The notes under the pieces: generated by a model
The model's database searches: none
What the model was told of the DNA's origin: nothing
What the model saw: only the letters and a program-made list of their open reading frames with translations
Translations under genes and position numbers: made by a program
In this document: positions 1-5,265 of the stretch, one piece after another
How the letters are laid out: each line of letters opens with the position of its first letter
Numbering within the stretch: position 1 is the stretch's first letter
NCBI GenBank assembly: GCA_958431945.1
Contig: CAUASQ010000095.1
Location: 1-6,148 of the forward strand
Direction: 5' to 3'
Origin: an uncultured Collinsella sp.
GTDB lineage: Bacteria; Actinomycetota; Coriobacteriia; Coriobacteriales; Coriobacteriaceae
Length of the DNA stretch: 6,148 nucleotides

Positions 1-27
1 ACTCATTTAAGTCTGTCCCCAATGAGT
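1..27. repeat. REP-like inverted repeat at the window edge
   Basis: Positions 1-7 (ACTCATT) and 21-27 (AATGAGT) are exact reverse complements around a 13-nt centre containing GTCTGTCCCC. From memory, the minus-strand wording TTGGGGACAGACTTAA resembles short palindromes found beside REP-associated tyrosine transposases (Y1_Tnp/RAYT family). That resemblance is recall and not a search. The element lies just past the terminator of the ribosomal cluster, a typical position for REP insertions. It touches the window edge, so its full extent and any partner copy or transposase are not visible. Confidence 0.4.
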
Positions 28-35
28 AGGGATAG

Positions 36-72
36 AAAAAGGCCCGGGTGCCGTGGGGCATCCGGGCCTTTG
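36..72 (-). terminator. Intrinsic terminator after rplX
   Basis: Arms at 38-52 and 57-71 form a 15-position stem with a single mismatch (A opposite C on the minus-strand RNA) and a 4-nt loop at 53-56. The stem is rich in G and C. On the minus strand it runs straight into five T residues (complement of 36-40). On the plus strand the T-run after the stem is only three bases, so the terminator works best for the leftward ribosomal cluster. It begins about 26 nt after the L24 stop codon. A small perfect hairpin with 5-bp arms (76-80 with 86-90) sits between the stop codon and the terminator. Confidence 0.9.
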
Positions 73-97
73 CTAGCAACTTGATGTTGCGGGCAAC

Positions 98-403
98 TTA
101 GAACTTGTGGCCGCACTTCTTGCAGACGCGCAGCTTGTTCTTGCCGTCCTTCTCGTGACCGACGCGGGTAACCTTACCGCACTCGGGGCAAACGAGATTG
201 ACGTTGGAGGCGTCGATGGGAGCCTCCTGCGAAACGATGCCGCCCTGCTGGTTGGCAGCGTTGGGCTTGACGGCCTTCTTGACGACCGAAACGCCCTCGA
301 CAACGACCTTGTTCTCGGCGGGGAGAGCACGCAGGACAACGCCCTGCTTGCCGCGATCCTTACCAGAGAGAACCTGGACCTTATCGCCCTTCTTGATATA
401 CAT
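98..403 (-). CDS. rplX: 50S ribosomal protein L24
   Basis: L24 binds the 5' end of 23S rRNA, helps start 50S assembly and sits near the tunnel exit. The 101-residue product is normal in length. An N-terminal KOW segment (about residues 2-29, starting MYIKKGDKVQVLSGKDRGK) is clear. The C-terminal part has two cysteine pairs, C72-x2-C75 (CPEC) and C94-x2-C97 (CKKC), a zinc-ribbon arrangement found in many but not all bacterial L24 proteins; E. coli L24 lacks it. The ATG at 403 is preceded by AGGGGAG, four bases upstream, in the 13-nt gap after rplN. It is the last gene of the visible cluster and is followed by a strong terminator, although rplE normally comes next in the spc operon. Confidence 0.97.
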   Translation of the reverse strand: MYIKKGDKVQVLSGKDRGKQGVVLRALPAENKVVVEGVSVVKKAVKPNAANQQGGIVSQEAPIDASNVNLVCPECGKVTRVGHEKDGKNKLRVCKKCGHKF

Positions 404-416
404 ATATCTCCCCTAA

Positions 417-785
417 CTACAGGGTCTCGGGAGCGAGCGAGACGATCTTCATGTACTTCTTGTCACGAAGCTCGCGAGCGACAGGCCCGAAGATACGGGT
501 GCCGACGGGCGAACCATCGTTGTTGATGACAACGCAGGCGTTCTCATCAAAGCGAATGTAGGAGCCATCCTTGCGGCGGATCTCCTTAACGGTGCGAACG
601 ACGACGCAACGGACAACGTCCTTCTTCTTGACGTTGGCGCCAGGGGTAGCCTCCTGGACAGCACCGATGAACACATCGCCGATGCCTGCATAACGACGCT
701 TGGAACCGCCAAGCACCTTGATGCAGCGAATCTTGCGAGCGCCGGAGTTGTCGGCGACGTTCAGCATGGTTTGCATCTGAATCAT
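417..785 (-). CDS. rplN: 50S ribosomal protein L14
   Basis: L14 binds 23S rRNA at the subunit interface and contributes to an intersubunit bridge with 16S rRNA. It is also the docking site of the silencing factor RsfS. At 122 residues it has the standard family length. The N-terminus MIQMQTMLNVADNSGA and the C-terminal GTRIFGPVARELRDKKYMKI segment are diagnostic. The ATG at 785 has GGAGGA nine bases upstream. Later in-frame ATGs (residues 4 and 7) would delete conserved residues. In E. coli rplN opens the spc operon. Here it follows a 118-nt spacer with branched RNA potential, so it may have its own leader. It is spaced 13 nt from rplX. Confidence 0.98.
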   Translation of the reverse strand: MIQMQTMLNVADNSGARKIRCIKVLGGSKRRYAGIGDVFIGAVQEATPGANVKKKDVVRCVVVRTVKEIRRKDGSYIRFDENACVVINNDGSPVGTRIFGPVARELRDKKYMKIVSLAPETL

Positions 786-903
786 GGTAGATGTTCCTCC
801 GAACTAAGAACCGAAGAGAGGTGCGCAGCCTTTATGCGGCCCGTGGTATGCAAGCCAGGCATACGCACATCTTCGGAAACGTACAAGTCGTAAGAGCGAC
901 TGC
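786..903 (-). promoter_or_regulatory. S17-L14 spacer with branched RNA fold, possible spc-type leader
   Basis: This 118-nt gap is long for a cluster whose other junctions downstream of L2 are -1 to 32 nt. On the minus-strand RNA a closing helix can form from 871-876 with 811-816 (CCGAAG/CTTCGG) and from 865-868 with 821-824. It encloses two hairpins: 859-864 with 846-851 (GTATGC/GCATAC, 7-nt loop) and 838-841 with 827-830 (4 bp including one G-U, 7-nt loop). This makes a plausible three-way junction. The L14 Shine-Dalgarno lies just downstream and outside it. No convincing sigma-70 promoter is visible. Pairing was traced by eye, with no energy calculation. A role as an autoregulatory binding site is inference from the position at the S10/spc boundary. 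Confidence 0.45.
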
Positions 904-1164
904 TTATTTAGCGCGCTCGACGACCTCGATGAGGCGCCAACGCTTCATCTTGGACATAGGACGGGTCTCCATAACGCGGACGGTGTCGCCCACGCCAGCC
1001 GTGCACTCCTCGTCGTGAGCGTGCAGCTTCTTGGAGCTGGTCATCATCTTGCCGTACTTGGGGTGACGCTTGCGCTCGGTGATGGTGACAACAATGGTCT
1101 TGGCACCGGAGACGGAGGTAACGACACCCGTACGGACCTTACGCGAGTTACGCGAATCAGTCAT
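904..1164 (-). CDS. rpsQ: 30S ribosomal protein S17
   Basis: S17 is a primary 16S rRNA-binding protein with an OB fold that organises the 5' domain of 16S during early 30S assembly. The 86-residue product has the expected length. Recognisable features are the N-terminal RKVRTGVVTSV strand, the loop with KRHPKYGKMM (about residues 32-41) and the GDTVRVMETRPMSKMKRWRL segment (59-78). The ATG at 1164 is preceded by AAGGAGAG with good spacing inside the 16-nt gap after rpmC. It is the last S10-type gene. A long structured spacer separates its TAA stop from rplN. Confidence 0.97.
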   Translation of the reverse strand: MTDSRNSRKVRTGVVTSVSGAKTIVVTITERKRHPKYGKMMTSSKKLHAHDEECTAGVGDTVRVMETRPMSKMKRWRLIEVVERAK

Positions 1165-1180
1165 GTTCTCTCCTTAGGTC

Positions 1181-1396
1181 CTACTCGGCGACAGCGGACT
1201 TCTCCGCTGCGATCTCGCGGGCGCGCTGCTCCGTGAGGACGCGAGCGATGTCCTTCTTCACGGTGTTGACGCGAGCGGTGTTGTCCAGCTGGCTGGTGGC
1301 CATCTGGAAACGAAGGTTAAAGAGCTCGGCGCGCATTTCCTTCAGCTTCTCAACGAGCTGAGCGTCCGAGAGCTCACGAATCTCTGCGGGCTTCAT
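1181..1396 (-). CDS. rpmC: 50S ribosomal protein L29
   Basis: L29 is a small helical protein that sits beside L23 at the polypeptide exit, near where trigger factor and SRP dock. The 71-residue product is of normal size. It shows the usual two-helix pattern: ELSDAQLVEKLKEMRAELFNLRFQ (about residues 8-31), then a short turn and TARVNTVKKDIARVLTEQRARE (40-61). Its ATG overlaps the rplP TAA stop by one base (TAATG at 1398-1394). Its Shine-Dalgarno AAGGAGGAG lies within the last codons of rplP, so translation of the two is probably coupled. Confidence 0.96.
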   Translation of the reverse strand: MKPAEIRELSDAQLVEKLKEMRAELFNLRFQMATSQLDNTARVNTVKKDIARVLTEQRAREIAAEKSAVAE

Positions 1397-1899
1397 TAGT
1401 TCTCCTCCTTGGCGGCGGCGGCGTCCTCAGCAGCCCACTTGGCCTCGAGAGCGGCCTCCTCAGCCATCTCCTTCTCGATGCGCTGCTCAGCGTTCTTAGC
1501 AGCAACAATCTTGGTCTTGATGGGAAGCTTGTGCTGTGCAAGACGCAGAGCCTCGCGAGCGACCTCCTCGGGCACGCCCTTGACCTCGAACATGATGCGG
1601 CCGGGCTTGACGACGGCCACCCACTCCTCGGGGTTACCCTTACCAGAACCCATGCGAGTCTCGGCAGGCTTCTTGGTGATGGGCTTATCGGGGAAGATCG
1701 TGATGTACACACGACCGCCACGCTTCATGTAGCGGGTCATGGCAATACGAGCGGCCTCGATCTGACGGTTGGTGATCCAATGGGCCTCGAGAGCCTGGAT
1801 ACCAAACTCGCCGAAATGCAGCTCGGTATTACCCTTGGCCTGGCCCTTCATGGAGCCACGCTGCACCTTGCGGTGAAGAATACGCTTAGGGGCAAGCAC
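1396..1899 (-). CDS. rplP: 50S ribosomal protein L16 with C-terminal extension
   Basis: L16 sits near the A-site and the base of the central protuberance and is required late in 50S assembly. The family core is clear: MLAPKRILHRKVQRG at the N-terminus, HFGEFGIQALE (28-38), RGGRVYITIFPDKPIT (60-75), GSGKGNPEEWVAVVKPGR (84-101), and the terminal LPIKTKIV ending near residue 132. The protein is 167 residues against about 137-145 in most bacteria. The excess is an Ala/Glu/Lys-rich tail (about 133-167), probably helical. The start codon is GTG at 1899, overlapping the rpsC TAG by one base, with AGGAGGGG six bases upstream. The tail codons carry the Shine-Dalgarno of rpmC. Confidence 0.97.
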   Translation of the reverse strand: MLAPKRILHRKVQRGSMKGQAKGNTELHFGEFGIQALEAHWITNRQIEAARIAMTRYMKRGGRVYITIFPDKPITKKPAETRMGSGKGNPEEWVAVVKPGRIMFEVKGVPEEVAREALRLAQHKLPIKTKIVAAKNAEQRIEKEMAEEAALEAKWAAEDAAAAKEEN

Positions 1900-2609
1900 T
1901 ACTGACCCCTCCTCTCGGAGTTACGACGACGAGGACGGGAAGAGCCCTCGAGTGCAGGGTTGGGAACAGGCTGGCCCGGGAGCTTCTCGCCCAGGTAGAT
2001 CCAGACCTTCACGCCGCAAGCGCCCATGGTGGTGCTGGCGACAGCCGTGCCGTAGTCGATCTTGGCACGGAGGGTGTGCAGAGGCACGCGACCCTCGCGG
2101 TACCACTCACGACGGCCCATCTCGGCACCGCCGAGACGACCGGAGCACTGGATACGGATGCCCTTAGCGCCGGCCTTGCGGGCGGACTGGACAGCCTTGC
2201 GCATAGCGCGACGGAAGGCAACGCGACCCTCAAGCTGCTCGGCGATAGACTGAGCAACGAGGTTGGCGTCGAGCTCGGGGCGCTTGATCTCGACAACGTC
2301 GACGGAGAGCTGGCCCTTGGAGACGCCAGCGACCTTCTCGAGCTCGGTGCGGAGGGTATCGATCTCGGCACCCTTCTTACCGATGACAACGCCCGGGCGA
2401 GCGGTGAGGATGATGACCTTCACCTTGTCGCCAGCGCGCTCGATCTCGACGCGGGAGACAGCTGCGCGGGAAAGACGCTTCTCGAGATACTTGCGGATCT
2501 CGAGATCGTTACCGAGGGTCTTAGCGTAATCCTTCTCTGCGAACCAGCGGGAGCGCCAGTTCTCGGTAATGCCAAGACGGAAGCCGGTGGGGTAGACTTT
2601 CTGACCCAT
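1899..2609 (-). CDS. rpsC: 30S ribosomal protein S3
   Basis: S3 lies in the 30S head at the mRNA entry tunnel and takes part in mRNA unwinding with S4 and S5. The 236-residue product is normal in length. It opens MGQKVYPTGFRLGI. The type II KH domain has the GKKG loop at 77-80. The C-terminal domain has SGRLGGAEMGRREWYREGR (156-174) and the IDYGTA segment. R133 and R134 align with E. coli helicase residues R131 and R132, and R137 replaces K135 conservatively. The last 15 or so residues form an Arg-rich tail. The ATG at 2609 follows rplV by 6 nt. Its AAGGAGG motif lies in the last codons of rplV, 11-12 nt upstream of the ATG. Confidence 0.98.
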   Translation of the reverse strand: MGQKVYPTGFRLGITENWRSRWFAEKDYAKTLGNDLEIRKYLEKRLSRAAVSRVEIERAGDKVKVIILTARPGVVIGKKGAEIDTLRTELEKVAGVSKGQLSVDVVEIKRPELDANLVAQSIAEQLEGRVAFRRAMRKAVQSARKAGAKGIRIQCSGRLGGAEMGRREWYREGRVPLHTLRAKIDYGTAVASTTMGACGVKVWIYLGEKLPGQPVPNPALEGSSRPRRRNSERRGQ

Positions 2610-2615
2610 ACAGCT

Positions 2616-2987
2616 TTACGCCTCCTTTCGAGGAGCAACGACGACGGTGATGTGGGAAGTACGCTTCAGAATGCGAGAAGCGGAACCCTTGGCGCGGGGA
2701 CGGATGCGCTTAAGCGTCGGACCCTCGTCAACATAGGCAGCGGCGACAACCAGGTTGTCGGCACGCAGACCGTTGTTGTTCTCGGCGTTCGCAACGGCGG
2801 AACGGAGAACCTTCTCGACATCCACGGCGACTGCGCGGTCGCAGAAGTGGAGGATGTCGAAGGCCTGAGCGACAGGCTTGCGGCGGATCAGATCGACCAC
2901 CAGGCGGGCCTTGCTGGGGGAAACACGCACGTACTTAGCGACGGCGCGAACCTCGGTGGCCTCAGTTTCAATAGACTTAGTTGCCAT
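2616..2987 (-). CDS. rplV: 50S ribosomal protein L22
   Basis: L22 contacts all domains of 23S rRNA, and its long beta-hairpin lines the exit tunnel constriction where macrolides act. The product has 123 residues. The core from AVAKYVRVSPSKARLVVDLIR (15-35) through AVANAENNNGL (64-74) is typical. The hairpin segment (about 87-108, DEGPTLKRIRPRAKGSAS...) shows no insertion or deletion visible by eye. The C-terminus TSHITVVV is diagnostic. A 10-15 residue N-terminal leader precedes the conserved core. The ATG at 2987 lies 14 nt after the rpsS TAG. Its Shine-Dalgarno is only a G-run (GGGGG, spacer about 10), weaker than those of its neighbours. Confidence 0.97.
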   Translation of the reverse strand: MATKSIETEATEVRAVAKYVRVSPSKARLVVDLIRRKPVAQAFDILHFCDRAVAVDVEKVLRSAVANAENNNGLRADNLVVAAAYVDEGPTLKRIRPRAKGSASRILKRTSHITVVVAPRKEA

Positions 2988-3001
2988 TTACGGTTAACCC
3001 C

Positions 3002-3262
3002 CTATTTGGCCTTGTGGCCACGGAACGTACGAGTCGGCGCGAACTCGCCGAGCTTGTGACCAACCATGGACTCGGTAACATACACGGGCACATGCTTGCG
3101 GCCGTCGTGGACGGCGATGGTGTGACCAACCATCTCGGGGAAGATGGTGGACGCGCGGGACCAGGTCTTCACGACGTCCTTCTTGCCAGCCTCGTTCATC
3201 GCGGTGATACGCGAGAGAAGGCGAGTCTCCACGAACGGGCCCTTTTTGAGACTTCTGCTCAT
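3002..3262 (-). CDS. rpsS: 30S ribosomal protein S19
   Basis: S19 is in the 30S head, pairs with S13, and reaches towards the A-site tRNA and the intersubunit bridges to the central protuberance. The 86-residue product is at the short end of the family (about 86-95), with a short C-terminal tail. Diagnostic motifs are MSRSLKKGPFV at the N-terminus, WSRASTIFPEMVGHTIAVHDGR (34-55), and HKLGEFAPTRTFRGH (69-83). The ATG at 3262 has AGGAGAAAG upstream in the 32-nt gap after rplB. Confidence 0.98.
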   Translation of the reverse strand: MSRSLKKGPFVETRLLSRITAMNEAGKKDVVKTWSRASTIFPEMVGHTIAVHDGRKHVPVYVTESMVGHKLGEFAPTRTFRGHKAK

Positions 3263-3294
3263 AAGTGCTTTCTCCTAAAACTCGGTATCCGAAA

Positions 3295-4125
3295 TTACTT
3301 CTTACGGCGACGAATGATGTGCTGGTTCGAGACCTTCTTCTTCTTGCGCGTACGAAGGCCCTTCGTCGGCTTACCCCAGGGGGTAACGGAGGGACGACCA
3401 GAGGTGTGGTTCTTGCCCTCGCCACCGCCGTGCGGGTGGTCGACAGGGTTCATGACGGTACCGCGGACGGTCGGGCGCACGTTCATGTGACGCTTACGAC
3501 CGGCCTTGCCGATGACGATGTTGGAGTGATCGGCGTTGCCGACCTCACCGACGGTGGCGCGGCAGGTAACGAGGATGCGGCGCATCTCGGAGGAAGGCAT
3601 ACGGACGATAGCGTACTTGCCCTCCTTACCCATCAGCTGGCAGGAGTTACCGGCGGAACGGGCGATAGCAGCGCCCTTGCCCGGCTGGAACTCGACGGCG
3701 TGGATGAGCGTACCGACGGGGATGTCGGCGAGGGGCAGAGCGTTGCCCGGCTTGATGTCGGCGTCAGAACCGGACATGATGGTCTGACCGACCTCGAGGC
3801 CCTTGGGGGCCAGGATGTAGCGCTTCTCACCGTCAGCGTAGTGCAGCAGAGCGATGCGAGCGGAACGGTTCGGATCGTACTCGATCGTGGCAACCTTGGC
3901 GGGCACGCCGTCCTTGTTGCGCTTGAAGTCGATCACGCGGTAACGACGCTTCACGCCGCCGCCCTGGTGGCGGGTGGTGATGCGGCCGTTGTTGTTACGA
4001 CCGGCCTTCTTGGGCAGGGGCTCGAGAAGAGACTTCTCGGGCTTGGTGCAGGTGATCTCGGAGAAATCGGAGATCGTCTGCCAACGCCTACCAGCGGAGG
4101 TCGGCTTAAGGTGCTTTACAGCCAT
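3295..4125 (-). CDS. rplB: 50S ribosomal protein L2
   Basis: L2 is one of the largest and most conserved 50S proteins. It is needed for subunit association and lies near the peptidyl transferase centre. From the ATG at 4125 the product is 276 residues, the family norm, starting MAVKHLKPTSAGRRWQ. An in-frame upstream start at 4200 would add 25 unrelated residues and was rejected. The 4125 ATG has AAAGGGA six bases upstream. Key segments are GRNNNGRITTRHQGGG (42-57) and NPVDHPHGGGEG (226-237), where H230 corresponds to the conserved E. coli H229. The basic C-terminus ends IIRRRKK. A 179-nt spacer separates it from rplW, where most S10 operons have almost none, so it may have its own promoter and leader. 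Confidence 0.98.
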   Translation of the reverse strand: MAVKHLKPTSAGRRWQTISDFSEITCTKPEKSLLEPLPKKAGRNNNGRITTRHQGGGVKRRYRVIDFKRNKDGVPAKVATIEYDPNRSARIALLHYADGEKRYILAPKGLEVGQTIMSGSDADIKPGNALPLADIPVGTLIHAVEFQPGKGAAIARSAGNSCQLMGKEGKYAIVRMPSSEMRRILVTCRATVGEVGNADHSNIVIGKAGRKRHMNVRPTVRGTVMNPVDHPHGGGEGKNHTSGRPSVTPWGKPTKGLRTRKKKKVSNQHIIRRRKK

Positions 4126-4200
4126 TACAATCCCTTTCAATAGGAATCCGTTAGCCATCGCAGACAGGGATTCGAGGTTCTGCCTCGGGTGCGATGACAC
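4126..4200 (-). promoter_or_regulatory. Possible structured leader of rplB with competing helices
   Basis: On the minus-strand RNA, 4190-4196 pairs exactly with 4156-4162 (CATCGCA/TGCGATG), enclosing a 5-bp hairpin (4183-4187 with 4173-4177, loop CAGAA). A competing helix pairs 4168-4173 with 4144-4149 (GAATCC/GGATTC). A third option pairs 4167-4172 (AATCCC) with 4128-4133 (GGGATT), which covers the rplB Shine-Dalgarno. These pairings compete for the same bases, as in leaders that switch ribosome access. All were traced by eye. The ligand, if any, is unknown; a ribosomal protein would be the natural guess. Confidence 0.4.
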
Positions 4201-4205
4201 CGGAC

Positions 4206-4231
4206 GTATACACGGTTCCGGGCGTGTCCAT
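4206..4231 (-). repeat. 26-bp element upstream of rplB, copy 2 of a pair
   Basis: These 26 bases match 6071-6096, upstream of rplC, at 23 positions in the same orientation. On the minus strand both read ATGGA, then ACGCCCG, then CCGTGTATAC, with differences at three positions. The TATAC end could be part of a -10 box (TATACG here, 4205-4210). TGGACA at 4225-4230 looks like a -35 box, but the 14-nt spacing is short for sigma-70. The GTATAC core lies between 5-bp inverted arms (4200-4204 and 4217-4221, CCGGA/TCCGG). A second possible -10, TATAAA, lies just upstream at 4232-4237. A promoter or an operator are both possible. Confidence 0.5.
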
Positions 4232-4249
4232 TTTATACGCCCAAAACCT

Positions 4250-4287
4250 TGAGCTCTCGCCTCCCCTATTTGGGAGGCATGAGCTCA
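4250..4287 (-). terminator. Strong hairpin between rplW and rplB, possible attenuator
   Basis: Arms 4281-4287 with 4250-4256 (TGAGCTC/GAGCTCA) and 4272-4278 with 4259-4265 (GCCTCCC/GGGAGGC) give 14 base pairs. A 2-by-2 internal loop separates them, and the apical loop is 6 nt (4266-4271). On the minus-strand transcript the stem is followed by AGG and then four U residues (4243-4246), a weak U-tract. It may act as a partial terminator that lowers readthrough from rplC-rplD-rplW into rplB, or as a processing or stability hairpin. It begins 17 nt after the rplW stop codon. Confidence 0.5.
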
Positions 4288-4304
4288 CTCAACAGCAGCG
4301 AGTC

Positions 4305-4592
4305 TTAGGCCTGGTTGCCAAAGACCTCGATGGTGTCGCCCTCGGCCAGCGTGACGATGGCCTTCTTCCAAGAACGGGTCTTGCCGGCGACATAGCGCAC
4401 GCGCTTGGTCTTGGGCTTGACCGTCAGGGTGTTCACGCGAACGACCTTGACGCCGAAGATCTCCTCGACAGCGTCCTTGATCTGATACTTGTTAGCATCC
4501 TTGGCGACCTCGAACGTGTACTTGTTCAGCTCCATGCCGGAGAAGGAACGCTCGGACACGATCGGACGGATGATGATCTCGTGGGCGGTCAT
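4305..4592 (-). CDS. rplW: 50S ribosomal protein L23
   Basis: L23 binds domain III of 23S rRNA at the tunnel exit and is the main docking point for trigger factor and SRP. The product has 95 residues, the usual length. Typical segments are IIIRPIVSERSFSGME (6-21), YTFEVAKDANKYQIKDAVEEIFGVKVVRVNT (25-55), and the basic loop KPKTKRVRYVAGKTRSWKKAIVTL (59-82). The ATG at 4592 directly follows the rplD TAA with no gap (TAAATG). Its Shine-Dalgarno GGAGGTG lies inside the end of rplD, so translation is probably coupled. An unusually long structured spacer follows it. Confidence 0.98.
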   Translation of the reverse strand: MTAHEIIIRPIVSERSFSGMELNKYTFEVAKDANKYQIKDAVEEIFGVKVVRVNTLTVKPKTKRVRYVAGKTRSWKKAIVTLAEGDTIEVFGNQA

Positions 4593-5219
4593 TTATGCAA
4601 GCACCTCCCCGAAGTGAGCGGCGATGTCGGCGGGCATCAGCACAGCGTTGTTGTTGACGAGATCGTAGGTGTTGGCCTCGTCGGCAGTGATGATGAACGT
4701 CTTGGGAATGTTGCGGAACGACAGGTAGGCGTTGACGTCCTCATCGCGAACGATGATGGTCAGACGCTTGCCCTCAAGGCCGAGAGCCTTGAGCATGGCG
4801 ACGGCAGCCTTGGTGGAAGGCTTCTCGAAGCCGTAGTCGTCGACGAGCACGAGCTCGCCATCGGCCAGCTTGGCGGACAGCGCGGAGCGCATAGCCAGCT
4901 TGACCTCCTTGTTGTTCATACGCTTAGCGTAGGAACGGGGCTTGGGGGCGAAGACAACGCCACCGTGACGCCACTGGGCAGCACGGATGGAACCCTGGCG
5001 GGCACGGCCGGTGCCCTTCTGACGCCAAGGCTTCTTGCCGCCACCGGAAACCTCAGAGCGGCCCTTAGCGGACTGGGTGCCCTGACGCCAAGAGGCCATC
5101 TGGCACTTGACGATGTGGTGCATAACGTGGATGTTCGGCTCGATGCCGTACACCTCAGCGGCGAGCTCGGCCTCGGCGACCTTCTTGCCCTCGCTGTTCT
5201 TTACTTCAAACTTTGCCAT
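4593..5219 (-). CDS. rplD: 50S ribosomal protein L4
   Basis: L4 binds 23S rRNA, and an extended loop reaches the exit tunnel constriction opposite L22. In E. coli free L4 also represses the S10 operon by binding its leader. The product has 208 residues, the family norm. The tunnel loop (about 46-95) contains QGTQSAKGRSEVSGGGKKPW and KGTGRARQGSIRAAQWRHGG. The globular part has NNKEVKLAMRSALSAKL (102-118) and the C-terminal PKTFIITADEANTYDLVNN (172-190). The ATG at 5219 has AAGGAGAA upstream in a 46-nt gap after rplC. Whether it binds any leader here cannot be told from sequence. Confidence 0.98.
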   Translation of the reverse strand: MAKFEVKNSEGKKVAEAELAAEVYGIEPNIHVMHHIVKCQMASWRQGTQSAKGRSEVSGGGKKPWRQKGTGRARQGSIRAAQWRHGGVVFAPKPRSYAKRMNNKEVKLAMRSALSAKLADGELVLVDDYGFEKPSTKAAVAMLKALGLEGKRLTIIVRDEDVNAYLSFRNIPKTFIITADEANTYDLVNNNAVLMPADIAAHFGEVLA

Positions 5220-5265
5220 TTAAGTGTTCTCCTTGGTATGACGCTGGGCTAAATGGGCTGGGCCC

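Noticed and set aside
2076..3059. Long plus-strand open frame of 327 codons
   Set aside because: It lies antisense to rpsC and rplV, has low-complexity Leu/Gly/Asp-rich translation, and no family resemblance. It is a by-product of the codon bias of the real genes.
3265..4143. Plus-strand open frame of 292 codons
   Set aside because: It mirrors rplB on the opposite strand; the composition is that of a shadow frame.
4126..4200. 25-residue N-terminal extension of L2 from a start at 4200
   Set aside because: The extension is unlike any L2 N-terminus, while the ATG at 4125 has a good Shine-Dalgarno and gives the standard length of 276. The sequence is better explained as leader RNA.
4216..4240. 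Inverted repeat GGGCGT/ACGCCC as a terminator
   Set aside because: Arms at 4220-4225 and 4237-4242 pair, but no T-run follows in either direction. It overlaps the 26-bp element and was left as a side note.
4194..5252. Long plus-strand open frame of 352 codons
   Set aside because: It is antisense to rplW and rplD with a composition typical of reverse-complemented ribosomal genes, and no recognisable domains.
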